This document shows, piece by piece, positions 25,499 through 33,590 of a stretch of DNA of 64,000 nucleotides. Positions within the stretch are counted from its first letter, which is position 1, and each line of letters starts with the position of its first letter. The DNA comes from Paractinoplanes abujensis (GTDB taxonomy: Bacteria; Actinomycetota; Actinomycetes; Mycobacteriales; Micromonosporaceae), in assembly GCF_014204895.1 (NCBI RefSeq), contig NZ_JACHMF010000001.1:1984001-2048000 (forward strand). Direction: 5' to 3'. The translations under genes and the position numbers were made by a program. Below the pieces are notes generated by a model that was not told where the DNA came from, ran no database searches, and worked only from the letters and a program-made list of their open reading frames with translations.

Positions 25499-26029
25499 GT
25501 GAGCACACTGCAACCCGATCGGGAGGCGCGCTTCCGGGCGCTCTACGCCGACGCGTACGCCGACGTCCTGGCCTTCGCCCAGCGCCGCGGCGATCCGAGC
25601 CAGGCCGAGGACGTGACCGCCGAGACCTTTCTCGTGGTGTGGCGGCGCTTCGCCGACGTGCCGCGCCGCCCCGGCGACGCCCGCGCCTGGATCTTCGGGA
25701 TCGCCCGGCACTGCCTGCTCAACGCGCGGCGCGGGCAGGGCCGCCAGGACGCGCTGGCGGTCCGGATCGCCGCCGCGCCGGCCGAGGTGGGCCGGGAGCC
25801 GTCCGCCGGCCTGGTCGACCTGGCCGCCGCGTGGCGCAGGCTGAGCCCCGCGGAGCAGGAGACCCTGGCGCTGACCGTCTTCGAGGATCTGACCTCGGCC
25901 CAGGCCGCCCGGGTGCTCGGGGTCAGCGCCGCGAGTTACCGGATCCGGCTGATGCGTGCCCGCCGGGCCCTGCGCGGCCACCTCGCCCCCAGCACCTTTC
26001 CCGCCGAGCTGATGGAGGCCCAGTCGTGA
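25499..26029 (+). CDS. ECF-type RNA polymerase sigma factor
   Basis: This 176-residue sigma factor has region 2 (AYADVLAFAQRRG...AEDVTAETFLVVWRRF, about 15-55) and region 4 (LSPAEQETLALTVFEDLTSA...VLGVSAASYRIRLMRARRAL, about 115-165). It starts at a GTG, with GTAGGAG just upstream. The next gene overlaps its stop (GTGA) and encodes a membrane protein. No typical zinc-binding anti-sigma motif (HxxxCxxC) is present in that partner, so control may be different. Confidence 0.92.
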   Translation: MSTLQPDREARFRALYADAYADVLAFAQRRGDPSQAEDVTAETFLVVWRRFADVPRRPGDARAWIFGIARHCLLNARRGQGRQDALAVRIAAAPAEVGREPSAGLVDLAAAWRRLSPAEQETLALTVFEDLTSAQAARVLGVSAASYRIRLMRARRALRGHLAPSTFPAELMEAQS

Positions 26030-26784
26030 AGTCGCTGCGTGCCCTGGACGTCGCCACCCCGCCCACCGCCGAGCAGTACGAGCGGGCCGCCGCCGGCCTG
26101 GACCGGATCGTGGCCACCCCGCCCGACCCGCCGCGCCGGACGCCGTTGCGGACCTGGATGCTGGTTCCCGCGCTGACCGCCGCGGTCGCGGTGCTGCTCC
26201 TCGTCGTCCCCTGGGGCAGCAGCGGTCGTGCGTACGCCACCTGGACGCCCGTTCCCGTGCCGCTGAGCTCGGGCGAGGCGGCCCTGGTGGGCGCCGCGTG
26301 CAAGGACCAGATGCGCATCTACAAGAGTTTCGACCTCGACCGGGCCGAGCTCGTGCTGGCCGAACGCCGCGGTGAGTTCGTGGCGATGGTCTACCGCTAC
26401 GACAATCCCGGTTCGGAGGCTTTCTGCCTGGCGCACAACCTGCCCGGCACCGACGACGTCGACGACGTGAAGACCGGCGCGTCCGGCAGTTCCGCGCCGT
26501 TCGCGAAGGCTCCCGCGGGCCGCTTCCTGGAGGGGGCCCTCGCGGTGCTTCCCGAGGGCGTCTCGATCACCGAGGGCGCGGCGGGCGAGGGGGTGGCCGG
26601 CCTGACCGTCCACACCGAGGGCTTGACCGTGCAGGCCACTGTGCACGACGGCCGCTGGGTCGCCTGGTGGCCCGCCAAGGCGCTGGTCAAGGACGGCGAC
26701 GGCAAGTGGCGCGACGTGCCCCGCACCTACGACGTGCTGCTCGACGACGGCCGTACGGTCAAGAACGCGCAACCAGCCTCTTGA
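26026..26784 (+). CDS. Membrane-anchored protein coupled to ECF sigma factor
   Basis: This 252-residue protein has a cytoplasmic N-terminus of about 43 residues, one membrane segment ([19 protein letters not shown], about 45-63) and an extracytoplasmic domain of about 185 residues with two or three cysteines. This layout and the GTGA overlap with the sigma gene suggest an anti-sigma or signal-sensing role, but no known anti-sigma signature is visible. It resembles proteins with names such as CU044_5270 family. It converges on rho with 15 bp between stops; a short GAAAC/GTTTC hairpin lies there. Confidence 0.82.
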   Translation: MKSLRALDVATPPTAEQYERAAAGLDRIVATPPDPPRRTPLRTWMLVPALTAAVAVLLLVVPWGSSGRAYATWTPVPVPLSSGEAALVGAACKDQMRIYKSFDLDRAELVLAERRGEFVAMVYRYDNPGSEAFCLAHNLPGTDDVDDVKTGASGSSAPFAKAPAGRFLEGALAVLPEGVSITEGAAGEGVAGLTVHTEGLTVQATVHDGRWVAWWPAKALVKDGDGKWRDVPRTYDVLLDDGRTVKNAQPAS

Positions 26785-26799
26785 CCAGAAACCCGAGTT

Positions 26800-27885
26800 T
26801 CAAGCGGCCAGGGAGTGGGCGACGCGGCGCAGGAAGTCGTGGTTGGAGGCCGTGCCACGGAGCTGGTCGAGCAGCTGGCGCATCGCGTCGGGGGTGCCCA
26901 GCACGCGCCGCACCTGGGTGACGATGGCGAGTTCGGCCGGGGAGAGCAGGGTCTCGTCGTGGCGGGTGCCGGTGGACGACAGGTCGATGGCCGGGAAGAT
27001 GCGGCCCTCGGCCAGGCCCCGGTCCAGCTTGAGCTCGGCGTTGCCGGTGCTCTTGAACTCCTCGAAGATCAGGTTGTCCATGGCCGAGCCGTTCTCGACG
27101 AGTGCGGTCGCGATGATGGTGAGCGAGCCGCCGCCGTCGATGTTGCGGGCCGCGCCCAGGAACCGCTTGGGCGGGTAGAGCGCCGACGCGTCGAGACCGC
27201 CGGAGAGCGTACGGCCCCGGCCCGGCGCCATCAGGTTGTAGGCGCGCCCGAGCCGGGTGATCGAGTCGAGCAGCACGACGACGTCCTGACCCTGCTCGAC
27301 GAGGCGTTTGGCCCGCTCGATGGCCAGCTCGGCCAGGGCCGCGTGCTCGTGCGGCGGGCGGTCGAACGTGGCCGCGACGACCTCGCCCCTGACCGTACGG
27401 GTGAAGTCGGTGACTTCTTCCGGCCGTTCGTCGACGAGCAGGACCATCAGGTGCACCTCGGGGTTGTTGTGCGCGATGGCGTTGGCGATCTGCTTGAGGA
27501 TCGTGGTCTTGCCCGCCTTGGGCGGGGCCACGATCAGCGCCCGTTGCCCCTTGCCGATGGGCATGGCCAGGTCGATGACGCGGGTGGTGAGCAGCGCGGG
27601 GCCGGTTTCGAGGCGCAGCCGTTCCTGGGGGTAGAGCGCGGTGAGGTCGTAGAAGCCGGGGCGGCGCCCGATCGGCTGGTCGAGCCGCAGGGTGGCCGGC
27701 TTGCGGCCGTTGACCTTGGCCAGGCCGGTGACGCGGTCACCGCGGCGCAGGCCGAGCCGGCGGACCTCCTGCATGGCGACGGGGATGTCCTTGGGGCCGG
27801 GCAGGTAGCCGTCGAGGCGGAGCCAGGCCCGATCGTCGACGATGTCCAACAGGGCATCGACGGAGATTTCCGAAATTTCGGTCAT
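26800..27885 (-). CDS. Short Rho-type transcription termination factor paralogue
   Basis: This 361-residue protein has the Rho ATPase core: Walker A APPKAGKTT (120-128), Walker B DVVVLLDSITRLGRAYN (201-217), Q-loop region RGRTLSGGLDASALYPPKR and R-loop region FKSTGNAELKLDR. The RNA-binding domain is reduced to about 90 residues beginning with a GYLPGPKDIPV strand; the helical N-terminal subdomain and the long Arg-rich insertion of housekeeping actinobacterial Rho (about 600-700 residues) are missing. It is probably a second Rho. The start is the ATG at 27885; the frame is open upstream but not family-like. A long leader precedes it. Confidence 0.88.
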   Translation of the reverse strand: MTEISEISVDALLDIVDDRAWLRLDGYLPGPKDIPVAMQEVRRLGLRRGDRVTGLAKVNGRKPATLRLDQPIGRRPGFYDLTALYPQERLRLETGPALLTTRVIDLAMPIGKGQRALIVAPPKAGKTTILKQIANAIAHNNPEVHLMVLLVDERPEEVTDFTRTVRGEVVAATFDRPPHEHAALAELAIERAKRLVEQGQDVVVLLDSITRLGRAYNLMAPGRGRTLSGGLDASALYPPKRFLGAARNIDGGGSLTIIATALVENGSAMDNLIFEEFKSTGNAELKLDRGLAEGRIFPAIDLSSTGTRHDETLLSPAELAIVTQVRRVLGTPDAMRQLLDQLRGTASNHDFLRRVAHSLAA

Positions 27886-28053
27886 GGTGGTGCTCCAGAG
27901 GGAGAGGTGACGCGGCATGGCATGCGCGTCGACAAGTGAAGACGTCGCCACGGTGAGGGCGGCGGAAGGTCGTACGGGGGTGGCCGGAGGGTGTCACGGC
28001 CGTGGCCGATCCGGGGGCGGAGCCGCATCCGGAAGGCAACTGGGGCCAAGATA
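27886..28053 (-). promoter_or_regulatory. Promoter and long leader of the rho-like gene
   Basis: Read on the minus strand, TATCTT (28053-28048) matches the TANNNT -10, placing the transcript start near 28041 and giving a 5' leader of about 155 nt. The leader is rich in C on the transcript sense in parts, which would suit autoregulatory Rho binding as in other rho genes. No attenuator ORF was identified. Confidence 0.35.
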
Positions 28054-28140
28054 GCACCCGCCCGGCGAAGATCACAGCACCGGCGCGCGACATGACACCT
28101 GGCGGACACCGCAGGTTTGCCGTCCGGTCGTCTGCCCGGT

Positions 28141-29010
28141 ATGGAATTCGGCGTGCACCACGCCAACCACTACTACGGGCACTCGCACGTCCTGGCGCGC
28201 TACTGCGGCCTCGACGACGCCGAGCCGCCGCGCATCCACGGTTACCTGCAGCACGGCTGGAACATCGGCGACGGCATGGCCCCCGATCACGAGTACGTGC
28301 CGGGCATCGCCAAGTTCGTCTGGTCCGAGCGGGTGCGCCGCCGGGCCTGGTCGCTGGGCCGCCGCGAGGTGTACGTGGTGGGCGCCCCGTGGGCCTATCT
28401 GCTGGCGATGGAGCCACCCGCCGACGAGCCGCGCGAGGGGACGATCTTCTACCCGTTCCACGGCTGGGAGGGGCAGCACATCGTCGGCGACCACGACGGG
28501 CTGATCCGCGAGATCCGTGACACCGAGACGGGTCCGGTGACGGTGTGCCTGTACTGGCAGGAGTTCCGCGACAAGCGCGTGCGGATGCTCTACGAACGGG
28601 CCGGTTTCCGGGTCATCTCGCACGGCTACCGGGGCGGCTGGTGGAAGGACCTGGACCCCGGCTTCCTGTACCGTCAACTCGCTGAGCAGCGCAGACATTC
28701 CCGGGTGGCGTCCAACCGGCTGTGCAGCGCGATCATGTACGGCACGCTGGCCGGCTGCGAACCGGCCGTCTACGGCGACCCGATGCAGCTGGAGGGCGAG
28801 AAGTCCGCGTTCGGCGGGCAGGCCCGCATCGTCCGCGAGTGGGGCTCCCTCCACGGCACCTCGATCGATGCCGAGCACGCGCGCACGGTCGCGACGGCCG
28901 AACTCGGCGCCGACCGGCTGCTCCCACCGGCCGAGTTGCGCCGCCTGTTCCAATGGCCGCGGCCGCAGGAAACACCCGATTTCGAGCTGACCGGAGTGAT
29001 CACCCGATGA
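28141..29010 (+). CDS. Putative surface-polysaccharide biosynthesis protein (GT-B-like)
   Basis: This 289-residue protein has no signal peptide. Segments such as HGYLQHGWNIGDG, VYVVGAPWAYLL, TVCLYWQEFRDKRVRMLYERAGFRVISHG and NRLCSAIMYGTLAGCEPAVYG resemble cytosolic proteins of capsule or surface-glycan synthesis with a GT-B-like C-terminal half. I do not recognise a named family and cannot state the sugar. The ATG at 28141 begins the conserved-looking MEFGVHHANHYYGHSH; no ribosome site is obvious. Its stop overlaps the start of the next gene (ATGA), and both lie near GT4 and GT2 genes. Confidence 0.7.
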   Translation: MEFGVHHANHYYGHSHVLARYCGLDDAEPPRIHGYLQHGWNIGDGMAPDHEYVPGIAKFVWSERVRRRAWSLGRREVYVVGAPWAYLLAMEPPADEPREGTIFYPFHGWEGQHIVGDHDGLIREIRDTETGPVTVCLYWQEFRDKRVRMLYERAGFRVISHGYRGGWWKDLDPGFLYRQLAEQRRHSRVASNRLCSAIMYGTLAGCEPAVYGDPMQLEGEKSAFGGQARIVREWGSLHGTSIDAEHARTVATAELGADRLLPPAELRRLFQWPRPQETPDFELTGVITR

Positions 29011-30449
29011 CGACCCTGATCGGCGGGGAGATGCTCGCCTGGTCCGACCTCGACGGCAGCCACGGCCCCGCGCCGTCCGGCGGTGACGCTTTGCCATCGC
29101 TCCTTGCCACCGCTTCCGGCCGTACGCTCGTGGCCGGCCCGCACTCCCCGCAGGTGCTCGCGGCGCTGCCGGCCGCCGACGTGACTGTCCTGATCCGCGG
29201 TGACGCCGACGTGGCCGCCTTCACCGGCCCGGCCGTGCTGTGCGGCAGCCTCGAGAAGCTGGCCGCCGAGCCCGCGTTCGACACGATCATCGCGCTGGAC
29301 GGCCTGGACCGGCTGCACTCCGCCGAGGCGCCCCCGTTCACCTGGGACGAGACGTTCACCCAGCTGCTGGCCCTGCTCAAGCCGGACGGGCGGCTGTTGC
29401 TGGGCCACGAGAACCTGTTCGGTGTGCACCGCCTGACCGCGCTGCCGCCCACCCCGGCCGACGCCGACTGGGTCGTGCCCGACGACCACGACCCGGCCCG
29501 CCCCGCCGGCCACACCCGCCTGCTGTCCCGCCTCACCGAGGCCGGCCTGCACGTCTCCCGCGACTACGCGGCGTACCCGTCGCTCGCGTCGCCCGCAGTG
29601 CTGCTCAGTGCCGAGGCCCTGACCCAGCGTGCGGTGTCCGGCGTCCTGTCGGCCGCGCTGGCCTCGGCTTTCCGGACCACGGCCGACACCCTTTCCGACC
29701 CCGTACGGCTGAGCACCGCGGCGCTGCGCCACGACCTGGCCGCGGCGCTGGCCCCCGCGTGGTTCGTGATCGCCGAGCGCGGCACCCCGCAGCCGTCCGC
29801 GACAGCCCCCGACGCCGTGATCGCCTCGGCTCCGGTCGAGCTGTCCGCGCTGCCGCCGGGCCGCACCCTGAACGACCACCTGCTGGCCGCCGCTCAGCGC
29901 CGCGACCTCCCGGCTATGCGTGAGCTGCTCACGGCCTGGCAGTCCGGCCCGTCCGCGGAAGTCCCGGCCACCCATCTGGTGGTCACCCCGGCCTCATCCG
30001 CGCCGGCGGCTCTCACCCCGCTGGCCCCCGCGGGTGAGCCGTTGACGGCTCTGCGGGCGTTCGCCGCCGAGGCCATCGCGGCCGGCTACGCCCACCTGTG
30101 GCCGATCCCGGCCGACGAGGCCGAGCTGACCACCGTCCTGGCCGGGATGACCGGCCGCGAGCTCGACCCCACCGAGGTCCCGCCCGCTTCGCCCCCGGCC
30201 CCGCACACGATCGCCGGCCTGCTGGCCGACCGCGAGCGCCTGACCCGCGAGCTGGCCGAGGCGAAGGCCAAGCACTCCTGGTACGAGAAGATGCTGCTGC
30301 ACCGGGAGGCCGAACTGAAGCGGGTCCGCCAGATGAACGCCCTGCTGTCCGCCACGGTGCCCGGTAAAGCCGCGGCCGGGCTCGTGGGTGGCCTGCGGGC
30401 GGGCAAGCGGGCCGTGCGGTCGGTCGTCCGCCGTACCCGGGGCACCTGA
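29007..30449 (+). CDS. Methyltransferase-like protein with C-terminal coiled coil
   Basis: This 480-residue protein starts with a region resembling a class I SAM-methyltransferase (ADVTVLIRGDADVAAF, FDTIIALDGLDRL, LLALLKPDGRLLLGHEN), although the glycine-rich SAM loop is weak. The middle is Ala/Pro-rich. Residues about 395-450 form a coiled coil (LADRERLTRELAEAKAKHSW...), and the end is strongly basic (RAGKRAVRSVVRRTRG), perhaps binding membrane or polyanion. It is translationally coupled to the GT-B-like gene and probably acts with it in glycan synthesis. Function is inferred. Confidence 0.7.
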   Translation: MTTLIGGEMLAWSDLDGSHGPAPSGGDALPSLLATASGRTLVAGPHSPQVLAALPAADVTVLIRGDADVAAFTGPAVLCGSLEKLAAEPAFDTIIALDGLDRLHSAEAPPFTWDETFTQLLALLKPDGRLLLGHENLFGVHRLTALPPTPADADWVVPDDHDPARPAGHTRLLSRLTEAGLHVSRDYAAYPSLASPAVLLSAEALTQRAVSGVLSAALASAFRTTADTLSDPVRLSTAALRHDLAAALAPAWFVIAERGTPQPSATAPDAVIASAPVELSALPPGRTLNDHLLAAAQRRDLPAMRELLTAWQSGPSAEVPATHLVVTPASSAPAALTPLAPAGEPLTALRAFAAEAIAAGYAHLWPIPADEAELTTVLAGMTGRELDPTEVPPASPPAPHTIAGLLADRERLTRELAEAKAKHSWYEKMLLHREAELKRVRQMNALLSATVPGKAAAGLVGGLRAGKRAVRSVVRRTRGT

Positions 30450-30498
30450 CCCGGCTCGCCGCTTCGTCCACGTCGGCGCGGCCGGCACCGTGGCGGGC

Positions 30499-31179
30499 TC
30501 AGTCGCGGATGGACCCGGTGGACGTGCCGCTCAGGCGATGGGCGAAACAGAGGACACCGTGGTCGGTCGTGCTGCTGGTGACGTCCGAAAGGCGCGCGGT
30601 GAACAGGAAGTAGGGCGCGTCTTCCGGCCGCTTCTTCCCCGCGTACGCCTGGAACCGCTGCTCGCACCCGGCCTCGGCCCGTTCCTGGGTGTCGCCGGAA
30701 GCGGGCAGCTCGAAGGTCGCGAACACCTCGCTGCTGTGCGCCGACGTGCACGGCAGCACGTCGACCCGGGTGCCGCGCTGCTCCTCCAGGTCTTTCGCGC
30801 AGTCGCCGGGGCGCAGATCGGCCAGCCGGATGGACCGTTCACCGCGGATGGCGCCGGCGGCGTCGCGGTCGGGGCCATCCGCCGCGTCGCGGACCACGGC
30901 CACGACGACGGCCGTGGCGATGGCGGTGATCCAGAGTGCGCAAATGCTCAGGGCGATGATCGCGAAGAGCCGGCCGCGCTTGTCGCCGTTGCGCCGGCTC
31001 TGGGTCAGGCCGATGAAGCCGAAGACGATGCTGAGCAGACCCGTGCATCCGAACAACGACAGCGTGAGCGCCGCGATCGAGAAACCGTTCGTCTTGCCGT
31101 TCCAGGCCGGCTTCATCGGTGGTGGTGGCGGCGGGGCGATCGGGGGCTCGGGATACGGCGGGTAATTCTGCGGATTCAC
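30499..31179 (-). CDS. DUF4190-type membrane protein with extracytoplasmic Cys-containing domain
   Basis: This 226-residue protein has a Pro-rich cytoplasmic N-terminus (PPYPEPPIAPPPPPPM), two membrane segments typical of DUF4190 (about 34-55 and 70-95), and a secreted domain with four cysteines (PGDCAKDL, VLPCTSAHSSEV, AGCEQRF, VLCFAHR) that resembles septum-formation-type domains. The role is unknown. It starts at a GTG with TAGGGT 6 nt upstream, so it is probably leaderless. It separates the two halves of the glycan gene group but on its own transcript. Confidence 0.82.
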   Translation of the reverse strand: MNPQNYPPYPEPPIAPPPPPPMKPAWNGKTNGFSIAALTLSLFGCTGLLSIVFGFIGLTQSRRNGDKRGRLFAIIALSICALWITAIATAVVVAVVRDAADGPDRDAAGAIRGERSIRLADLRPGDCAKDLEEQRGTRVDVLPCTSAHSSEVFATFELPASGDTQERAEAGCEQRFQAYAGKKRPEDAPYFLFTARLSDVTSSTTDHGVLCFAHRLSGTSTGSIRD

Positions 31180-31314
31180 CGGCGAACCCTACACAAACAG
31201 GCCGGGTTTCGGTGCCCCGTCAATCGCCGGCGCGCTTGTCGCTCCACGTTGTCCACTCGAGCAGCTGTTCGTCCGCCGTGCCCAGGCTTCACCGGCGCAC
31301 CCTGCAAAACCGCG

Positions 31315-32412
31315 CTAGCTGCGCTGCCCTGCGACCGAGTCGTACACGTCCTCCAGGCGCCGGCTCTGCTTCACGACGTCGAACTCGGCCTCGGCGCGCG
31401 CACGGGCCGCCGTACCGTAAGCGGTTTGCAGGTCTTGATCGCCGAGAAGTTTGCGCAGGTTGGCGGCGAGCGCCTCCCGGTCGCCCTCGGCGCCCAGCAG
31501 GCCCGTGGTGCCGTCGGCGACCGCCTCGGGGATGCCGCTGTGCCGGGTCGAGACCACGGGCAGGCCGAGCGCCATCGCCTCGACGACAGTGGTCGGCAGG
31601 CCTTCGCTGTCGCCGTCGGCCGCCGTACGGGAAGGGGCGGCCACCACCCGGGACTCGCCGAGCAGCCGATACACCTCAGCGGCGGGCTGCGCGCCCAGAA
31701 ACGTCGCGTCGACGCGCAACGAACGCGCATATTCGCGCATCTCCTCCAGCCGGGGACCGTCGCCGATGAACACGGCCTTGGGCGCGTCCAGCGTGGCCAG
31801 CGCGGCCAGCAGGTCGTCGGCGCCCTTCTTCTCGACGAACCGGCCGACGAACGCCACATCCCACCGCTTGGGGCCGGTGGGCACCGCGGCCGGGATCGGG
31901 ACACCCGTGTGGTGCACGCGCACCTTGGCCGGGTCGGCGCCCCAGCCGATCGCGCGTTGCCGGATGACCTCGGACACCGCGATCAGCCCGGCCGCCCGCG
32001 CGAACACCGTGCGCAAGTTGCGCCGATAACGCACACCCTTGGCCCCGGTGCTCTCGGGCTGCCGCGTGACGTCGTGGCCGTGCAGCGTGACGAGCAGCGG
32101 AATCCCGGCCCGGGCGGCTTCCCCGCTGACCAGCCAGCCGTCGCCGCCGAAATGCGCGTGCACGAGATCCGGCCGCAGATCGGTCAGCGCCCGCCGGAGC
32201 ACCGGGGAACTGCCGAGCAGCCGCAACCGCAGGAAGTCGTGGTCGCGTTGCGCGCGGAACAGCGTGATGTCGGTGTCGCGCGCCAGCGTCGAGGCAGTCT
32301 TCGTCGCGCCCACGTAAACCGGTTCCCAGCGGCCCAGCGAATCGGCCTGGTTGCGGATGAACGTCTCCGAGGCCGAGATCAGCGCGCTGCGCCAGATGGC
32401 GACCTTACGCAT
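31315..32412 (-). CDS. GT4-family glycosyltransferase
   Basis: This 365-residue GT-B enzyme has an N-terminal acceptor half (SASETFIRNQADSL, DLVHAHFGGDGW, LVTLHGHDV) and a donor half with VAFVGRFVEKKGADDLLAAL, GDGPRLEEM and the EX7E-type motif in DSEGLPTTVVEAMALGLPVVS. It transfers a sugar from an NDP-sugar to a lipid or glycan in the cytosol; specificity unknown. I use the ATG at 32412, which overlaps the end of the GT2 gene by 8 bp; upstream in-frame residues are not family-like. The two form an operon running from 33334. Confidence 0.92.
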   Translation of the reverse strand: MRKVAIWRSALISASETFIRNQADSLGRWEPVYVGATKTASTLARDTDITLFRAQRDHDFLRLRLLGSSPVLRRALTDLRPDLVHAHFGGDGWLVSGEAARAGIPLLVTLHGHDVTRQPESTGAKGVRYRRNLRTVFARAAGLIAVSEVIRQRAIGWGADPAKVRVHHTGVPIPAAVPTGPKRWDVAFVGRFVEKKGADDLLAALATLDAPKAVFIGDGPRLEEMREYARSLRVDATFLGAQPAAEVYRLLGESRVVAAPSRTAADGDSEGLPTTVVEAMALGLPVVSTRHSGIPEAVADGTTGLLGAEGDREALAANLRKLLGDQDLQTAYGTAARARAEAEFDVVKQSRRLEDVYDSVAGQRS

Positions 32413-33334
32413 GCGCCTTCTTCCCCACGACCAGATCCCGTACGCGGTGCCGGACGGTGGGCGGCAGCGCCCAGATCTGCAGGAAGGTGACGTAGTCGAG
32501 CGCACCCGGACGGCCGTTGGTGCGCGCCTCGGTCAGCAGCTCACGGAACACCTTGGGACTGCGCGTCGGTGCGGCCATCGAGCTGATCACGCTCATCGTG
32601 ACGGCAGCGTACGCGCGCGGGGTGAACAGGTGGCGGCTCTGCCGGACCCAGGCGAGTTGCTCCTCCCACGGGTTCTGCAGGCTGATCCGTTCGCGGTTCT
32701 CGTCCTGGTGCCACAGCACGAGCGGTTCCGCGGCGTAGAGCAGCTCGACGTCGTCGTGCTGCAGCGCGCGCAACGTCCAGTCGAGCTCCTGCTGGCGGCG
32801 CAGCCCCACGGTGAACGGGACGCGGCGCAGCAGCTCGGCCGGCGCCATGATGGTGGACGTCTGGATGAAGCCGTCGCCGTAGAACAGCCCCCGGCGCACA
32901 GTCAGATATTCGCTGAGCGGCTCACCCGGCTCGGGCAACCGGCGCGGCATCACGGTGTCGGACCGCGGCGTCCGGCTGATCATGCGGGTGGCGACGACGG
33001 GGAAGGCCTTGGTCGCCGTCGCGGCCAGCGCGAGCTGCGCCTCGATCTTGCCCGGCAGCCACTCGTCGTCGTCGTCGAGCAGGGCCACCCAGGTGCCCTC
33101 GGCGACCCGGACGCCCTGGTTGCGGGCGTTCGGGGCCTTGCCGCGCTCGGGCAGCACCAGCACCCGGAGGCGGTCGTCGTCGATCTCCCGCAGCGCGCTG
33201 ACCGTGGCTTCGTCGGGCCCGTCGATCACGACGACGACCTCGAGGCTGCGGTGCGTCTGCCCGAGCGCGCTGCGCACCGCACGGGTGGCCAGCTCCGGGC
33301 GGTTGCACGTCGGAATGACGACGCTGACGTCCAT
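32405..33334 (-). CDS. GT2-family glycosyltransferase
   Basis: This 309-residue GT-A enzyme starts with VSVVIPTCNRPE and has the metal/nucleotide DXD-type motif in WVALLDDDDEWLP, plus the acceptor-side RQQELDWTLRAL. It would add a sugar to a surface glycan using an NDP-sugar. It heads the operon with the GT4 gene. A TAATCT -10 lies about 55 nt upstream, bracketed by a 13-bp inverted repeat. Confidence 0.92.
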   Translation of the reverse strand: MDVSVVIPTCNRPELATRAVRSALGQTHRSLEVVVVIDGPDEATVSALREIDDDRLRVLVLPERGKAPNARNQGVRVAEGTWVALLDDDDEWLPGKIEAQLALAATATKAFPVVATRMISRTPRSDTVMPRRLPEPGEPLSEYLTVRRGLFYGDGFIQTSTIMAPAELLRRVPFTVGLRRQQELDWTLRALQHDDVELLYAAEPLVLWHQDENRERISLQNPWEEQLAWVRQSRHLFTPRAYAAVTMSVISSMAAPTRSPKVFRELLTEARTNGRPGALDYVTFLQIWALPPTVRHRVRDLVVGKKAHA

Positions 33335-33350
33335 GTGTCGAATACCTGCT

Positions 33351-33418
33351 CACCGTTTTGCCGGGCTGGTGCCCGGTGACTGCGCCGCAGATTAGAAGGC
33401 CCCGGCGGCGAAACGGTG
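33351..33418 (-). promoter_or_regulatory. GT operon promoter bracketed by a 13-bp inverted repeat
   Basis: CACCGTTTTGCCG (33351-33363) and CGGCGAAACGGTG (33406-33418) are inverted copies with one mismatch, 42 bp apart. Between them, TAATCT on the minus strand (33394-33389) is a candidate -10; the right arm covers the -35 position and the left arm lies just downstream of the start. The layout suits a repressor bound at two sites, or simply a long RNA stem. Confidence 0.4.
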
Positions 33419-33541
33419 AATGACGCTCAACGCCCGGGCGAACCGGCAATGTGCAGGCGCGGTCCCCGGCCGCCCCCGGTGAACACGAGGTGTCCCGGCG
33501 CCCTTCAGGTGACGAACTCACTCGTACGAGGTAACGCGACG

Positions 33542-33590
33542 GAAGCGCTTCGCGGCGTACGGTGAACGCCACCTTGCGCGGAGGTGACCG
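33542..33590 (+). promoter_or_regulatory. Promoter region of the MEDS-STAS gene
   Basis: A perfect 10-bp palindrome GAAGCGCTTC (33542-33551) precedes TACGGT (33558-33563), a TANNNT -10 candidate, and a very good ribosome site GGAGGTGA lies just before the ATG at 33591. Confidence 0.4.
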
